From Pseudothauera lacus (lineage in GTDB: Bacteria; Pseudomonadota; Gammaproteobacteria; Burkholderiales; Rhodocyclaceae): a stretch of DNA of 64,000 nt. Each line of letters opens with the position of its first letter. Within the stretch, counting starts at the first letter, position 1. Where the stretch lies: contig NZ_PZKC01000009.1 of the NCBI RefSeq assembly GCF_003034845.1, forward strand, positions 98,703 to 162,702, in the 5' to 3' direction. Below the pieces are notes generated by a model. The model ran no database searches. It had not been told where the DNA came from and saw nothing but the letters and a program-made list of their open reading frames with translations. Of this stretch, positions 8,334 through 17,781 are shown in pieces. The position numbers were made by a program, and so were the translations under genes.

Positions 8334-9947
8334 ATGAACAAGCTCCCCCAGCACTTCTTCGAAGATCGCCTGCACATCCTGCGCACACGCTGGGAGCAAT
8401 ATCTGGCCGGCGGCTGCCACGAGCAGTTCATCGAGTTCGTTGTCGCCGTCAACAGCCTCGCCGAGCACTTCAGCCGCCTGCGCCTGCCCGGTCTGGTGCG
8501 TCTCTGCGAAGGGCTGGAGAACGCGGTGCTCACCCACATCGGCGAGCGCCACTGCCATCCCCTGCCTGCTTCCGACGTCGCCGCCCTGCAGCGCCAGCTC
8601 GACACCCTGATCGGTGCCGTGGGCACCACCACGCGCCCCGCTCCCGGCATCGAGCGGCGCGCCGAACCGCCACCGCCGGCAGCAGACATCGACTGGGTCA
8701 AGCCGCGCGTGGTCGGTCTGGTGTCGGCCATCGGTCGCGAGGAACTCACCGACGGCCTCGAGCGCCAGCTGCGCTTCTTCGGCTTCGAGGTCATCCGCAG
8801 CAACTGGGCTTCACCACCGGCCTCCCTCGACGAGCCGCTGGCGGTGCTGTTCGTGCCCGCAGGGGCCGACGCCACCGACATCGAGCTGGCCCTCATCGGT
8901 CGTTACCGCCAGGCCTGCCCGGCCAGCCAGCTCTTCTATCTCGGCGTCAACGCGCGCATCGAACCCATCGTCGCGCTGATGCGTGCCGGCGTGGACGTCG
9001 CCGTACCTGTCGCGGAGCCGCCATCGACGGTGGTCAACCGCCTCCTCGACCTCGTCCAGACCCACGAACAGGAACGCTACCGCGTGCTGGTGGTGGAGGA
9101 CTCGCGGGTCGCCGCCACGCTGATCCGCCGCACCCTTGCCGAGCACGGCATCGACAGCGAGAGCATCGGCGACCCCGGCACCCTGCTCGAAGCGCTCCAC
9201 GACTACCGCCCCGACCTCATCCTGATGGACATGTACATGCCGCGCTTCACCGGCGTGGAGGCCACCCGGGTGCTGCGCCAGATGTCGGCCTACCAGTCGC
9301 TGCCGATCATCTACCTGTCGGGTGAATCCGACGTCGGCATGCAGGTCGAGGCTCTGCGCCTGGGCGGCGACCAGTTCCTCATCAAGCCTTTCAACCCGGT
9401 GTTGCTGCCCGCGGTGGTGAAGACCCAGATTGCCCGCTTCCGCGAGATGCAGCGCTCCAGCCAGGTGGACGGTCTCACCGGACTGCTCAACCACTCCACC
9501 GTCAAGGCCCGCCTGAAGGCGATGGTCGAAGCCGCCGCCCCCGGCGCCCGCTTCACCGTCACCATGCTCGACATCGACCACTTCAAGGCCATCAACGACA
9601 CCTACGGCCACCCTGTCGGCGACCAGGTCATCCGCGGCCTCGCCTGGCTGCTCAAGGCCCGGCTGCGCGACACCGACCTCATCGGCCGCTACGGCGGCGA
9701 GGAGTTTCTCATCGCCCTCGCGGATGCCGACCTGACGCTGACCCACACCGTCATCGACCGCATCCGCGCAGACTTTGCCGCACTGCCGCACACCCATCCC
9801 GGCGGCGCCCTGCACGCCACCTTCAGTGCCGGGATGAGCGCCTTCCCGGCCGTCGACAGCGCCGCCGCACTCACCGAGTTCGCCGACGCCGCCCTGCTCA
9901 ACGCCAAACGCCTGGGACGCAACCGGGTGGAAAGCAGCCCCGGCTGA
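8334..9947 (+). CDS. Response regulator with degenerate Hpt-like region, REC and GGDEF domains (diguanylate cyclase)
   Basis: Cytosolic protein of 537 residues likely to make c-di-GMP when phosphorylated. Residues about 1-85 look like a histidine phosphotransfer helix bundle, but the position expected for the active His reads Asn (AVNSLAEHF), so it is probably not a phosphorelay site. Residues about 120-235 resemble a second receiver without an intact acidic pocket. A complete REC domain starts near 248 (VLVVEDS) with the phospho-acceptor Asp299 in LILMDMYMP and Lys in IKPF. The GGDEF domain carries GGEEF at 454-458 and an inhibitory I-site RDTD at 445-448, so product feedback is expected. 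No kinase gene is adjacent. The domain reading of the first 235 residues is an inference. Confidence 0.85.
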   Translation: MNKLPQHFFEDRLHILRTRWEQYLAGGCHEQFIEFVVAVNSLAEHFSRLRLPGLVRLCEGLENAVLTHIGERHCHPLPASDVAALQRQLDTLIGAVGTTTRPAPGIERRAEPPPPAADIDWVKPRVVGLVSAIGREELTDGLERQLRFFGFEVIRSNWASPPASLDEPLAVLFVPAGADATDIELALIGRYRQACPASQLFYLGVNARIEPIVALMRAGVDVAVPVAEPPSTVVNRLLDLVQTHEQERYRVLVVEDSRVAATLIRRTLAEHGIDSESIGDPGTLLEALHDYRPDLILMDMYMPRFTGVEATRVLRQMSAYQSLPIIYLSGESDVGMQVEALRLGGDQFLIKPFNPVLLPAVVKTQIARFREMQRSSQVDGLTGLLNHSTVKARLKAMVEAAAPGARFTVTMLDIDHFKAINDTYGHPVGDQVIRGLAWLLKARLRDTDLIGRYGGEEFLIALADADLTLTHTVIDRIRADFAALPHTHPGGALHATFSAGMSAFPAVDSAAALTEFADAALLNAKRLGRNRVESSPG

Positions 9948-10034
9948 ACGCCACCCGCGCCGCGCCAGCCTTGCCGCAGTGCGGCATGGGCTGCTACGCT
10001 CGATCCCTTTCGCGCCCTCTGCCCGCCCCCCATC

Positions 10035-11555
10035 ATGACCCAAGCCCCCCCGGACTACCTGGAACGCGTGCTCAACGCCCAGGTCTATGACGTTGCCGTC
10101 GAAACCCCGCTCGACCTCGCCAGCAATCTGTCCGCGCGCCTGCACAACCGCATCTACTTCAAGCGCGAGGACATGCAGCCGGTGTTCAGCTTCAAGCTGC
10201 GCGGCGCCTACAACAAGATGGCCCAGCTCTCGCCGCAGGCCCTCAAGCGCGGGGTGATCTGCGCCTCGGCGGGCAACCACGCCCAGGGCGTCGCGCTCTC
10301 CGCGCAGAAGCTCGGCGTACGCGCGGTGATCGTCATGCCCACCTCCACGCCGCAGATCAAGATCGACGCGGTCAAGGCGCGCGGCGGCGAGGTGGTGCTG
10401 GCCGGCGACTCCTATTCCGACGCCTATACCCACGCGCTGGAACTGGAGAAGGCGGAGAAGCTGACCTTCGTCCACCCCTTCGACGACCCCGACGTAATCG
10501 CCGGCCAGGGCACCATCGGCATGGAGATCCTGCGCGCCCACCCCAAGCCCATCCACGCCATCTTCTGTTGCGTGGGCGGCGGCGGCCTGATCGCCGGGGT
10601 GGCGGCCTACGTCAAGCGCCTGCGCCCGGAGACCCGCATCATCGGGGTCGAGGCGGTGGACGCCGACGCCATGACGCGCTCTCTGGCCGCCGGCAAGCGC
10701 GTGGTGCTCGATCAGGTCGGCCTGTTCGCCGACGGCGCCGCGGTGAAGGAGGTCGGCAGCGAGACCTTCCGCCTCTGCCAGCAGTACGTCGATGAGATGA
10801 TCCTGGTGGACAACGACGCCATCTGCGCGGCGATCAAGGACGTCTTCGAGGACACCCGCTCCATCCTCGAGCCGGCCGGCGCGCTCGCCGTGGCCGGCGC
10901 CAAGGAATACGCCAAGCGCCACAAGCTGCGCGACAAGAGCCTGGTGGCGGTGGCCTCCGGCGCCAACATGAACTTCGACCGCCTGCGCTTCGTCGCCGAG
11001 CGCGCCGAACTCGGCGAACAGCGCGAAGCCGTGCTGGCGGTGACCATCCCGGAAAAACCCGGCTCCTTCCGCAAGTTCATCGGCGTGCTCGGCAGCCGCA
11101 ACATCACCGAGTTCAACTACCGCTACGCCGACGCCACGCGCGCCCACATCTTCGTCGGCGTCACCGTGCACAACCGCGCCGATGTCGGCCGCCTGGTGGA
11201 ACTGCTGGCGCGCCACGAACTGCCGGCAGTGGACCTGACCGACGACGAGATGGCCAAGACCCATGTGCGCTACATGGTGGGTGGGCGCGCGCCGCAGGTG
11301 GACAACGAACTGATCTACCGCTTCACCTTCCCAGAGCGTCCCGGCGCGCTGATGAACTTCCTCTCCAACCTGCATTCGGACTGGAACATCAGCCTCTTCC
11401 ACTACCGCAACCATGGTTCCGACTTCGGCCGCGTGCTGGTCGGCATGCAGGTACCGCCGGGCGACCGCGGCGCCTTCCAGGACTTCCTCGACCGCCTCGG
11501 CTACGCCTACGTGGACGAAAGCGCCAACCCCGCCTACCGCCTCTTCCTCGGCTGA
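10035..11555 (+). CDS. ilvA: Threonine ammonia-lyase, biosynthetic
   Basis: PLP enzyme that deaminates threonine to 2-oxobutyrate, the first committed step of isoleucine synthesis. It has 506 residues. The PLP Schiff-base lysine is Lys54 in SFKLRGAYNK; the glycine-rich phosphate loop is CVGGGGLIAG. Two C-terminal ACT-like regulatory domains are present (AVLAVTIPEKPGSFRKF and IYRFTFPERPGALMNF), the long form that isoleucine inhibits and valine relieves. It is monocistronic and converges on the folate gene, with 16 bases between the stops. Confidence 0.96.
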   Translation: MTQAPPDYLERVLNAQVYDVAVETPLDLASNLSARLHNRIYFKREDMQPVFSFKLRGAYNKMAQLSPQALKRGVICASAGNHAQGVALSAQKLGVRAVIVMPTSTPQIKIDAVKARGGEVVLAGDSYSDAYTHALELEKAEKLTFVHPFDDPDVIAGQGTIGMEILRAHPKPIHAIFCCVGGGGLIAGVAAYVKRLRPETRIIGVEAVDADAMTRSLAAGKRVVLDQVGLFADGAAVKEVGSETFRLCQQYVDEMILVDNDAICAAIKDVFEDTRSILEPAGALAVAGAKEYAKRHKLRDKSLVAVASGANMNFDRLRFVAERAELGEQREAVLAVTIPEKPGSFRKFIGVLGSRNITEFNYRYADATRAHIFVGVTVHNRADVGRLVELLARHELPAVDLTDDEMAKTHVRYMVGGRAPQVDNELIYRFTFPERPGALMNFLSNLHSDWNISLFHYRNHGSDFGRVLVGMQVPPGDRGAFQDFLDRLGYAYVDESANPAYRLFLG

Positions 11556-11571
11556 AGCCGCAGCGCGGCGC

Positions 11572-12174
11572 TCACCGCGCCGCCCGCGGCGCGAACACGC
11601 CGGCCTCGGTGACCAACCAGTCCATCGGACGGTCATGAGGCTGCGGAAACACCGTCCCGGTGCGCCCGCACTCGAAGCCCACGCCCACCGCCACGGTGTC
11701 GAGCACTGCCAGCGTGCGGTCGAAATATCCCCCGCCGTAGCCCAGACGGTAGCCCTCGCCATCAAAGGCATTCAGGGGCACCAGCACGACGTCCGGACGC
11801 ACCGCCGGCCCCTGCGCCGGATAGGGGATGCCGTGGCAATCCACGGCCAGCTCCATGCCCGGCCGCCAGCCACGGAACGTCAGCGGCGCATTCTTGTCCA
11901 GTACCGCGGGGAGCGCCGCGCTGCGCTCCGCCGCCGCATCCAGCCAGGCCGCCAGCCAGGCGCGCAGGTCGGCCTCACCGCGCCACGGCCAGCAGAAGGC
12001 CACGCAAGCCGGCCGGAGGTCGTCGAAGAGGCGCTCCAGGTGTGCGACAAGGCGCCCGGTGAGCACCTCCCGCGTCTCTTCGGGCAGGGCTTCACGGGCG
12101 GCGATGGCCGTCGCACGCAGAGTGCGGCGGGCTGCGGCGGGGTCAGATGTAACAGGCGCGGCGATGGATTTCAT
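11572..12174 (-). CDS. fau: 5-formyltetrahydrofolate cyclo-ligase
   Basis: ATP-dependent enzyme that recycles 5-formyl-THF to 5,10-methenyl-THF. It has 200 residues from the ATG at 12174. The frame stays open 56 codons further upstream, but that stretch overlaps the slt coding start on the other strand and is not conserved in character, so it was left out. The family signature GYGGGYFDRTL is clear, as are VDVVLVPLNAFDGEGYRLG-like residues before it. It is divergent from slt, with 40 bases between the starts. Confidence 0.92.
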   Translation of the reverse strand: MKSIAAPVTSDPAAARRTLRATAIAAREALPEETREVLTGRLVAHLERLFDDLRPACVAFCWPWRGEADLRAWLAAWLDAAAERSAALPAVLDKNAPLTFRGWRPGMELAVDCHGIPYPAQGPAVRPDVVLVPLNAFDGEGYRLGYGGGYFDRTLAVLDTVAVGVGFECGRTGTVFPQPHDRPMDWLVTEAGVFAPRAAR

Positions 12175-12214
12175 TGTGGTAACTTGCGCGGCTTCTCGGG
12201 GAGGATGGTAAGCG

Positions 12215-14143
12215 ATGGGCAACTGGGTGTGGGGGTTCGTGCTCGCCTGCAGCGTATTGCTCGGCGGGCCGGCACAGGCGCAGAGCGGCGACGCGCGCAT
12301 CCTCGCTGCCCGCGAGGCGCTGCGCACCGGCGACCGCGCCACCCTGGAACGTCTGGCCAGCCAGCGCGAACCGCATGAGCTTGATGCCTACGTGCATTAC
12401 TGGCTGCTGTTCAACAAGCTCGCCCGTCCCGACCCACCACCGGTGGCGGAGCTCGAAGCCTTCCTCCGCCTCCACCCCGGCACCCTGCTCGCCGAGCGCC
12501 TGCGCGGCGACTGGCTGCGTCGGCTGGCGAAGGACGAGCAGTGGCCCGCCTACCTGCGCCTCTACGCCGCGCTGGAGCGCCCCGACGCCGAACTGCGCTG
12601 CCATGCCTGGCATGCCCGCCTGCGCACCGGAGACGCCACCGTCAGCGCGGAAACCGCAGCCCTGTGGACCGAAGAGGTCGGCAACCACGCCACCTGCAAC
12701 CCCGTCCTGCAGGCCCTGGCGCGCAGCGGCGCGGTAAGCAGCGAGCAGGTATGGTGGCGTATCCGCCGCCAGGTCGAACTGCGCGACCCCGCCCCTGCGC
12801 GCACCACCCTGCAATGGCTGCCGGCCAGCGAGGCGCCGGCGCTGGCCAGCTTCAACCGCGCCCTCGACAACCCCGGCCCCTTTCTCGACCGCCTGCCTGC
12901 GGGCCTCACCGCGCGCCGCGAAGGACGCGAACTGGTACTGGTGGCGCTAGCCCGGCTGGCGCGCGAAAACCCCGAGGCGGCCTACGTCAACCTGATGCGT
13001 CTGCGCGCCCAACTCGATGCCGACCAGATCGCCTACGCCCATGCCGCACTCGCCCTGCGTGCCGCCTACCGGCAATCCCGCCAGGCCCTCGACTGGTTCG
13101 ACGCCGCCGGCACCATCCCGCTCAGCGCCGAGCAGCGCGCCTGGCGCATCCGCGCCGCGCTCCGCCACGGCGACTGGGGGCGTGTGCGCCTGGGCATCGA
13201 GGCCCTGCCCGCCACGGAGCGCGACTCCGCGGAGTGGATCTACTGGCTCGGCCGCGCCCACCAGGCCCAGGGCAATGGCGCTCTCGCCAATGAACTCTAT
13301 GAGCGCATCGCCGGCGAGCATCACTTCTACGGCATGCTTGCCGGCGAGGAACTCGGCCGCCTGTTCACCCTGCCGCCACGCCAGGGTGCCGGCCAGACCC
13401 CGCGCGGGGGCGCCGACAACGACCCGGCGCTGCGCCGCGCGCTCGCCCTCTACCGCCTCGACATGCGCTTCGACGCCCAGCGCGAGTGGAACTGGGCACT
13501 GCGCGGGCGCGATGAAGCCTTCCTCGTCGCCGCCGCCGAGCTCGCCCTGCGCCACGACATCTACGACCGCGCGATCAACACCGCCGAACTGGCCAGCAAC
13601 CGCGACCACTTCGAACTGCGCTTCATCACGCCCTACCGCCAGGTCATCGAGCCGCAGGTGCAGCGCCAGGGGCTGGAAATGAGCTGGGTGTACGGGCTGA
13701 TGCGCCAGGAGAGCCGCTTCATCGCCCCCGCACGCTCCAGCGCCGGCGCCCAGGGCCTGATGCAGGTGATGCCTGCCACCGGCCAGTGGGTGGCCCGCAA
13801 GATCGGCCTGCCCAACTACAGCCAGCGCATGCTCACCGACCCCGACACCAATGTCCTGCTCGGCACCAGCTACATGCGCATCATCCTCGACGACCTCGAC
13901 AACCACCCGGTACTGGCTTCCGCCGGCTACAACGCCGGCCCCGGCCGCGCGTGGCGCTGGCGCGACGAACGCCCGCTGGAGGGGGCGATCTACACCGAGA
14001 CCATCCCCTTCGACGAAACCCGCGACTACGTCAAGAAGGTGATGGCCAACACAGTGATCTACGCCGCCCTGCTCGACGGCCGCCCGCAGTCGCTGAAGAC
14101 CCGCCTGGGCACCATCGCGCCGCGCACCGACGGCGGCAGCTGA
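12215..14143 (+). CDS. slt: Soluble lytic murein transglycosylase (Slt70 type)
   Basis: Periplasmic muramidase that cleaves the MurNAc-GlcNAc bond with 1,6-anhydro product formation during wall turnover. It has 642 residues with an N-terminal signal peptide ending near PAQAQ (residues 19-23). A long helical superhelix domain fills the middle (about 25-470). The catalytic SLT domain has Glu499 in LMRQESRF, followed by AGAQGLMQVMPATG and the GYNAGPGRAWRW block. A GGAGG ribosome-binding site lies 10 nt before the ATG. It ends 10 bases from the convergent operon at 14154. Confidence 0.95.
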   Translation: MGNWVWGFVLACSVLLGGPAQAQSGDARILAAREALRTGDRATLERLASQREPHELDAYVHYWLLFNKLARPDPPPVAELEAFLRLHPGTLLAERLRGDWLRRLAKDEQWPAYLRLYAALERPDAELRCHAWHARLRTGDATVSAETAALWTEEVGNHATCNPVLQALARSGAVSSEQVWWRIRRQVELRDPAPARTTLQWLPASEAPALASFNRALDNPGPFLDRLPAGLTARREGRELVLVALARLARENPEAAYVNLMRLRAQLDADQIAYAHAALALRAAYRQSRQALDWFDAAGTIPLSAEQRAWRIRAALRHGDWGRVRLGIEALPATERDSAEWIYWLGRAHQAQGNGALANELYERIAGEHHFYGMLAGEELGRLFTLPPRQGAGQTPRGGADNDPALRRALALYRLDMRFDAQREWNWALRGRDEAFLVAAAELALRHDIYDRAINTAELASNRDHFELRFITPYRQVIEPQVQRQGLEMSWVYGLMRQESRFIAPARSSAGAQGLMQVMPATGQWVARKIGLPNYSQRMLTDPDTNVLLGTSYMRIILDDLDNHPVLASAGYNAGPGRAWRWRDERPLEGAIYTETIPFDETRDYVKKVMANTVIYAALLDGRPQSLKTRLGTIAPRTDGGS

Positions 14144-14153
14144 GGCCCAGCGC

Positions 14154-15704
14154 TCACTGCGGCCGACAGCCGGCGCGCAGGCCGTTGAGCCAGGCGTCGA
14201 GCTGCTGCCTGCCGCCATCGTCGAGATGGCCCCGCATGGCCGCATACCACGCCACAACCTCGTCCTCGCCCATCGCCGCACGCACGAACGGCAGGCTCTT
14301 GTCGAAGAACGACTGCAGGAATGGCAGCCGCTGCATGAACAGGAAGGTGTCGTCGGTACTCTGGCTGCACTCATAGAGCTGGCGCAGTTTCACCAGGTAA
14401 GGCAATCCGGCCCGCCACTGCGCCGTGCTGGCAAAGGCGGAAAGGATGCTGATCAGCATGTCCGCCCAGGGCACGGCGTTCTCAGCACGATTGAGCGCCT
14501 CCGCCGTGACGAACCACTGCTCCCCGCGTGCCACCTCCCCGCACATCACCGCGGTGGTTGCCAGCTGCAGGGCAGTGTGCGCATCAGGGTGGCGCTCAAA
14601 GAGCACCCGGTAGGCGTCGTACGCGCGGCTCCACTGCCCCGTGCGTGACAGGCACAGGGCGCTGAGACGCCACGCATCGGCCTGCATTGCAGCGTTGTCG
14701 CTGGCCAGCAGGCCTTCCACGCGCAGCAAGGCGCTTTCGAAGGCATCGTTCTCGAAGTCGGCCAGCGCGGTGGCGAACTCGCCCTCCTCCTCGCCCCCGG
14801 CGGACGGCTCCGCATCGGCCGACGGGGCCGGAGCACCGAGATGGGCGCTCAGCCGCGCGTAGTCCTCCGCACTCACGCACCAGTCGGCGAGCACTGCGGT
14901 GCGCTCGGTGGCGATCCTGCCGTTGTCGCGGCGCTGGTGGGTGAGAACGAAGACGCTGACCCAACGTGCGTCCGGATCCTCCTCGACCGCCGAACATTCG
15001 AGCAGGATCGTCCACCAGCACGATGCCGCCGGCGCGCCATGCTCGACGGCCCGCGGATGGGAGAGCAGAAACCCGACCCCCTCCTCGGCGAGGCGCGTGC
15101 CAAGCATCGCGGACAAGCCGCCAGCCCACCACAACTCACCGGTGCACGTCTTCTCCGCCCAGCGGTGCGCCGTCTCGCTGTACGGCTCGGTGGCCGCAAG
15201 CCGGCTCAGGGAGGCAGGGATGGACAGCAGGAGGAAGGCTTCCACGGCCCACACCGCAGGCAGCCACCCGGCCATGAAGCGCTGTGGGCTGGCCTGCACG
15301 GCAACCTCCGCCAGCGCATCGAAAAACACCCACCAGCCATGCGGCCCCGAGCGCACAAGATGCAAGGCCAGCGCCTTGCCATGCTGGAACTCCAGATAGG
15401 CAAAGACACACCAGTGCACCCACAGACCGAAGGCTGCAAGCGCCAGCCCGGCCCAGAATGCAAAACGCGGCGAGCGTACATGTCCTCGCCACACGGTCAG
15501 CCAGCACACCACACCGGTGAAGACACTGCAGAAGATCAGCCCCAGCACCGCAACCACGGCGGCAGGGCTGTAATGCAGGCACAGCGCGTAGAGGCCCCCA
15601 CAGAGCGCCACCCCGGGGATACCGACGATCGCCAACTGCCCCAGCACACGCGAGGACACCCGTCCCGACGGACTGTAAACGGAAATCGCAGCAGCGGCAG
15701 GTGT
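14154..15704 (-). CDS. Unrecognised membrane protein with C-terminal helical-repeat region
   Basis: I do not recognise this protein. The frame from 15707 begins with GTG at 15705-15707 and encodes 517 residues; that GTG overlaps the stop of the App1-like gene by 4 bases, so translational coupling is likely (coordinates here begin within that overlap; the first base of the start codon is 15707). Four hydrophobic segments are visible near residues 22-45, 48-73, 82-107 and 143-166, followed by a soluble part. Residues about 315-500 are alpha-helical and repeat-like (ALLRVEGLLASDNAAMQADAW-type helices) resembling TPR/Sel1-type solenoids. An acidic linker precedes them. It is the third gene of the GT/App1 operon and may scaffold or regulate those enzymes; that role is inference. 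Confidence 0.7.
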   Translation of the reverse strand, partial: TPAAAAISVYSPSGRVSSRVLGQLAIVGIPGVALCGGLYALCLHYSPAAVVAVLGLIFCSVFTGVVCWLTVWRGHVRSPRFAFWAGLALAAFGLWVHWCVFAYLEFQHGKALALHLVRSGPHGWWVFFDALAEVAVQASPQRFMAGWLPAVWAVEAFLLLSIPASLSRLAATEPYSETAHRWAEKTCTGELWWAGGLSAMLGTRLAEEGVGFLLSHPRAVEHGAPAASCWWTILLECSAVEEDPDARWVSVFVLTHQRRDNGRIATERTAVLADWCVSAEDYARLSAHLGAPAPSADAEPSAGGEEEGEFATALADFENDAFESALLRVEGLLASDNAAMQADAWRLSALCLSRTGQWSRAYDAYRVLFERHPDAHTALQLATTAVMCGEVARGEQWFVTAEALNRAENAVPWADMLISILSAFASTAQWRAGLPYLVKLRQLYECSQSTDDTFLFMQRLPFLQSFFDKSLPFVRAAMGEDEVVAWYAAMRGHLDDGGRQQLDAWLNGLRAGCRPQ

Positions 15705-16675
15705 CACGGCGCCGGCTCCATGTCCACGCCGCCGAGCAAGGCGGCAAGATCCTGCTGGGCATCATGCAAGGGCATGTCGTCGGCACCCGGAGAGACGCGA
15801 CGGATCCACACTGCGGCGATGCGCTCGGGGTAGTGGCGCTGCAACCACTCATAGACCTCCGGATCGCGCTCGCCGTCGTCACCGACGAGGATGAAGCGGA
15901 CCCAGGGCAGGCGCGCGAGGATGTCCTCGATGTGGCGGATCTTGTATGCGAACTGGTCGAACAGGGGCTCGCTGCTGCGGTCATTGGTGACCCGCTTGGT
16001 GATCAGCACCCCGGCAGGAAAGCCGTTGCGCGCGACGAAATCGCTGATCGGCTCGTGGAGCTGGCGCGGCGACGCCGACAGGTAGAACAGCGGCGCGCTG
16101 GACGGATCGGCATTGGTCGCCAGGGTCTGCGCGTACAGCACCGCCATCCCCGCCACCGCCTCGCGCTGGGCAGCGTTGGCGAGCAGGCTGTTGGCGAGCA
16201 GGCGGGCCTTGCGGGTGACCTCGGAGACCAGGATGGTGTCGTCGACGTCGGAGATCAGCCCCAGGGCGTTCTCGCGCGACACCACCAGCAGCGTACCGGC
16301 GCCTTCACCCGCGGCGCTGCGCGCACGCACTTCATGCCAGCCCGGCAGCAGCGCCAGCCGCGCATCGACGCGGAAGTAGCCTTCACGGTCACTCCGCGTC
16401 TGCAGGCGGTGCCCGCCAAGCTCCACTTCGACGGCCACGCCCTTGCGCTCATCGTTGATCAGCCAGCCGAGGTTGCGGCGCAGGTTGCGCAGCCGGCCGT
16501 CGTCGTCGCCGACCTCGGCGTACTCGCGCGTGGCGATCACGCGCCCCTCGACGATGCAGGTGTCGCCATCGCCATACGCCGGATAGAGGACGATGCGGTC
16601 GCCCTCGCCGGCAGACAGCGGCAACACTGCGGCGGCCGCCACGGCCAGCAGGGCGGGCGCCAACCAGCGCTTCAT
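15704..16675 (-). CDS. Exported App1-type phosphatase (DUF2183)
   Basis: HAD-like phosphatase of the App1/DUF2183 family; the yeast member App1 is a Mg-dependent phosphatidate phosphatase. It has 323 residues from the ATG at 16675, which overlaps the GT stop codon in a TGATG, a strong start indicator. The first 22 residues form a signal peptide (WLAPALLAVAAAAVLPLSAG), so the enzyme should act in the periplasm. A beta-rich region precedes the catalytic part, where DVDDT gives the DxDxT motif at Asp143, Asp145, Thr147; VGDDGERD near residue 280 supplies later acidic ligands. Paired with a diacylglycerol-sugar transferase gene, it may supply diacylglycerol, but the substrate is inferred. Confidence 0.85.
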   Translation of the reverse strand: MKRWLAPALLAVAAAAVLPLSAGEGDRIVLYPAYGDGDTCIVEGRVIATREYAEVGDDDGRLRNLRRNLGWLINDERKGVAVEVELGGHRLQTRSDREGYFRVDARLALLPGWHEVRARSAAGEGAGTLLVVSRENALGLISDVDDTILVSEVTRKARLLANSLLANAAQREAVAGMAVLYAQTLATNADPSSAPLFYLSASPRQLHEPISDFVARNGFPAGVLITKRVTNDRSSEPLFDQFAYKIRHIEDILARLPWVRFILVGDDGERDPEVYEWLQRHYPERIAAVWIRRVSPGADDMPLHDAQQDLAALLGGVDMEPAP

Positions 16676-17781
16676 CACGCCCCCAGCGCGGCGAGAACGT
16701 CCGCGGCGGCCTGCGGACGCGCCACGGCGCGCTGGCACTCGCGCATCGCCGCCAGGCGTCCGGGCTGCTCGATCAGACGTCCGAGCTTGTAGGCCAGTGC
16801 GGCTTCATCGACCGCCTTCAGCGCGCAACCGGACTCCAGCAGCATGTCGGCATTGCGCTCTTCCTGACCCGGAATCGGCGACACCACGATCATCGGCAGC
16901 TGCATCGCCAGACATTCCGAAGTCGTCAGCCCGCCTGGCTTGGTAATGGCCAGATCGGCTGCCGCCATGACGCGTTCGATGGTGGTGGTGAAGCCCAGCG
17001 GCAGGATCTGCCCGGGATAGCGCGCGGCGAGTCTGCCGAGGCGTGCCAGCAGCTCGTCGTTGCGGCCCGCGAGAGCAATGAGCTGCAGCGCCGGAAAGCG
17101 CCCCGCGATGACCTCGACCAGGCGCTCCATGCCGCCGACGCCGGCCCCTCCGGCCATCATCAGCACCGTCGTGCGTGCGCCGTCGATACCCAGTTCCGCC
17201 GCGGCAACACTGCGCGCGGGCGGCGTGCCGAAACAGGGCATCACCGGAATGCCGGTGACGTGGATGCGCGCCGCCGGCACCCCACGCGCGGCGAGGCGCG
17301 CCGCGACCTCCTCGGTGGCCACGCAATAGCCGGCGAGATGGGGATGGATCCACAGGCCATGAACGTCGAAATCGGTCACCACCACCCACACTGGCGGCGT
17401 TGGCAGCCCGGCGGCAATCCGCCGCGAGAGCAGCTCGGCGGGGAGAAAATGCGTGCAAACGATGGCATCCGGTGCGGCCGCGGCGATCTCGCCGTCGAGC
17501 TTGCGGGTGTTGAGGCGCTCGACATGACGGCGCAGGGCATCGAACCACGACTCGGTGCGCGGATGGTCGGTACGGTCGTAGAGATAGGCCCACAACTGCG
17601 GTGCCTTCTCGATCAGCCTGATGTAGCCGCTGCCATAGACCTTGCGGAAGCCCGCCGGCACGAGATCGAGGACGTCGATGTGGGTCGCCGAAACCCCCGC
17701 CAGCGGCGCCTGCGCGCAGAGGGCGTGGGCCGCACGCACATGGCCGGCACCGGCGGAGACGCTGAGAACGAGAACACGCAT
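16675..17781 (-). CDS. MGDG-synthase-like glycosyltransferase (GT28 family)
   Basis: Glycosyltransferase of 368 residues in the monogalactosyldiacylglycerol synthase / processive diacylglycerol glucosyltransferase group. The N-terminal acceptor domain begins MRVLVLSVSAGAGHVRAAHAL with the SAGAGH loop at residues 9-14; VVTDFDVHGLW and the C-terminal UDP-sugar site ITKPGGLTTSECLAM are typical. The frame offers a start four codons upstream; the ATG at 17781 was chosen for the conserved N-terminus. The likely activity is addition of a sugar from UDP-sugar to diacylglycerol at the cytoplasmic membrane face, giving glycolipid. It leads a three-gene operon. A perfect TTGACA -35 lies at 17849-17854 on this strand, but no clear -10 follows. 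Confidence 0.85.
   Translation of the reverse strand: MRVLVLSVSAGAGHVRAAHALCAQAPLAGVSATHIDVLDLVPAGFRKVYGSGYIRLIEKAPQLWAYLYDRTDHPRTESWFDALRRHVERLNTRKLDGEIAAAAPDAIVCTHFLPAELLSRRIAAGLPTPPVWVVVTDFDVHGLWIHPHLAGYCVATEEVAARLAARGVPAARIHVTGIPVMPCFGTPPARSVAAAELGIDGARTTVLMMAGGAGVGGMERLVEVIAGRFPALQLIALAGRNDELLARLGRLAARYPGQILPLGFTTTIERVMAAADLAITKPGGLTTSECLAMQLPMIVVSPIPGQEERNADMLLESGCALKAVDEAALAYKLGRLIEQPGRLAAMRECQRAVARPQAAADVLAALGA

Noticed and set aside
8811..11771. 986-codon open frame on the minus strand across the cyclase and ilvA
   Set aside because: High GC gives long antisense frames; the plus-strand proteins are clearly conserved and the antisense product is low-complexity.
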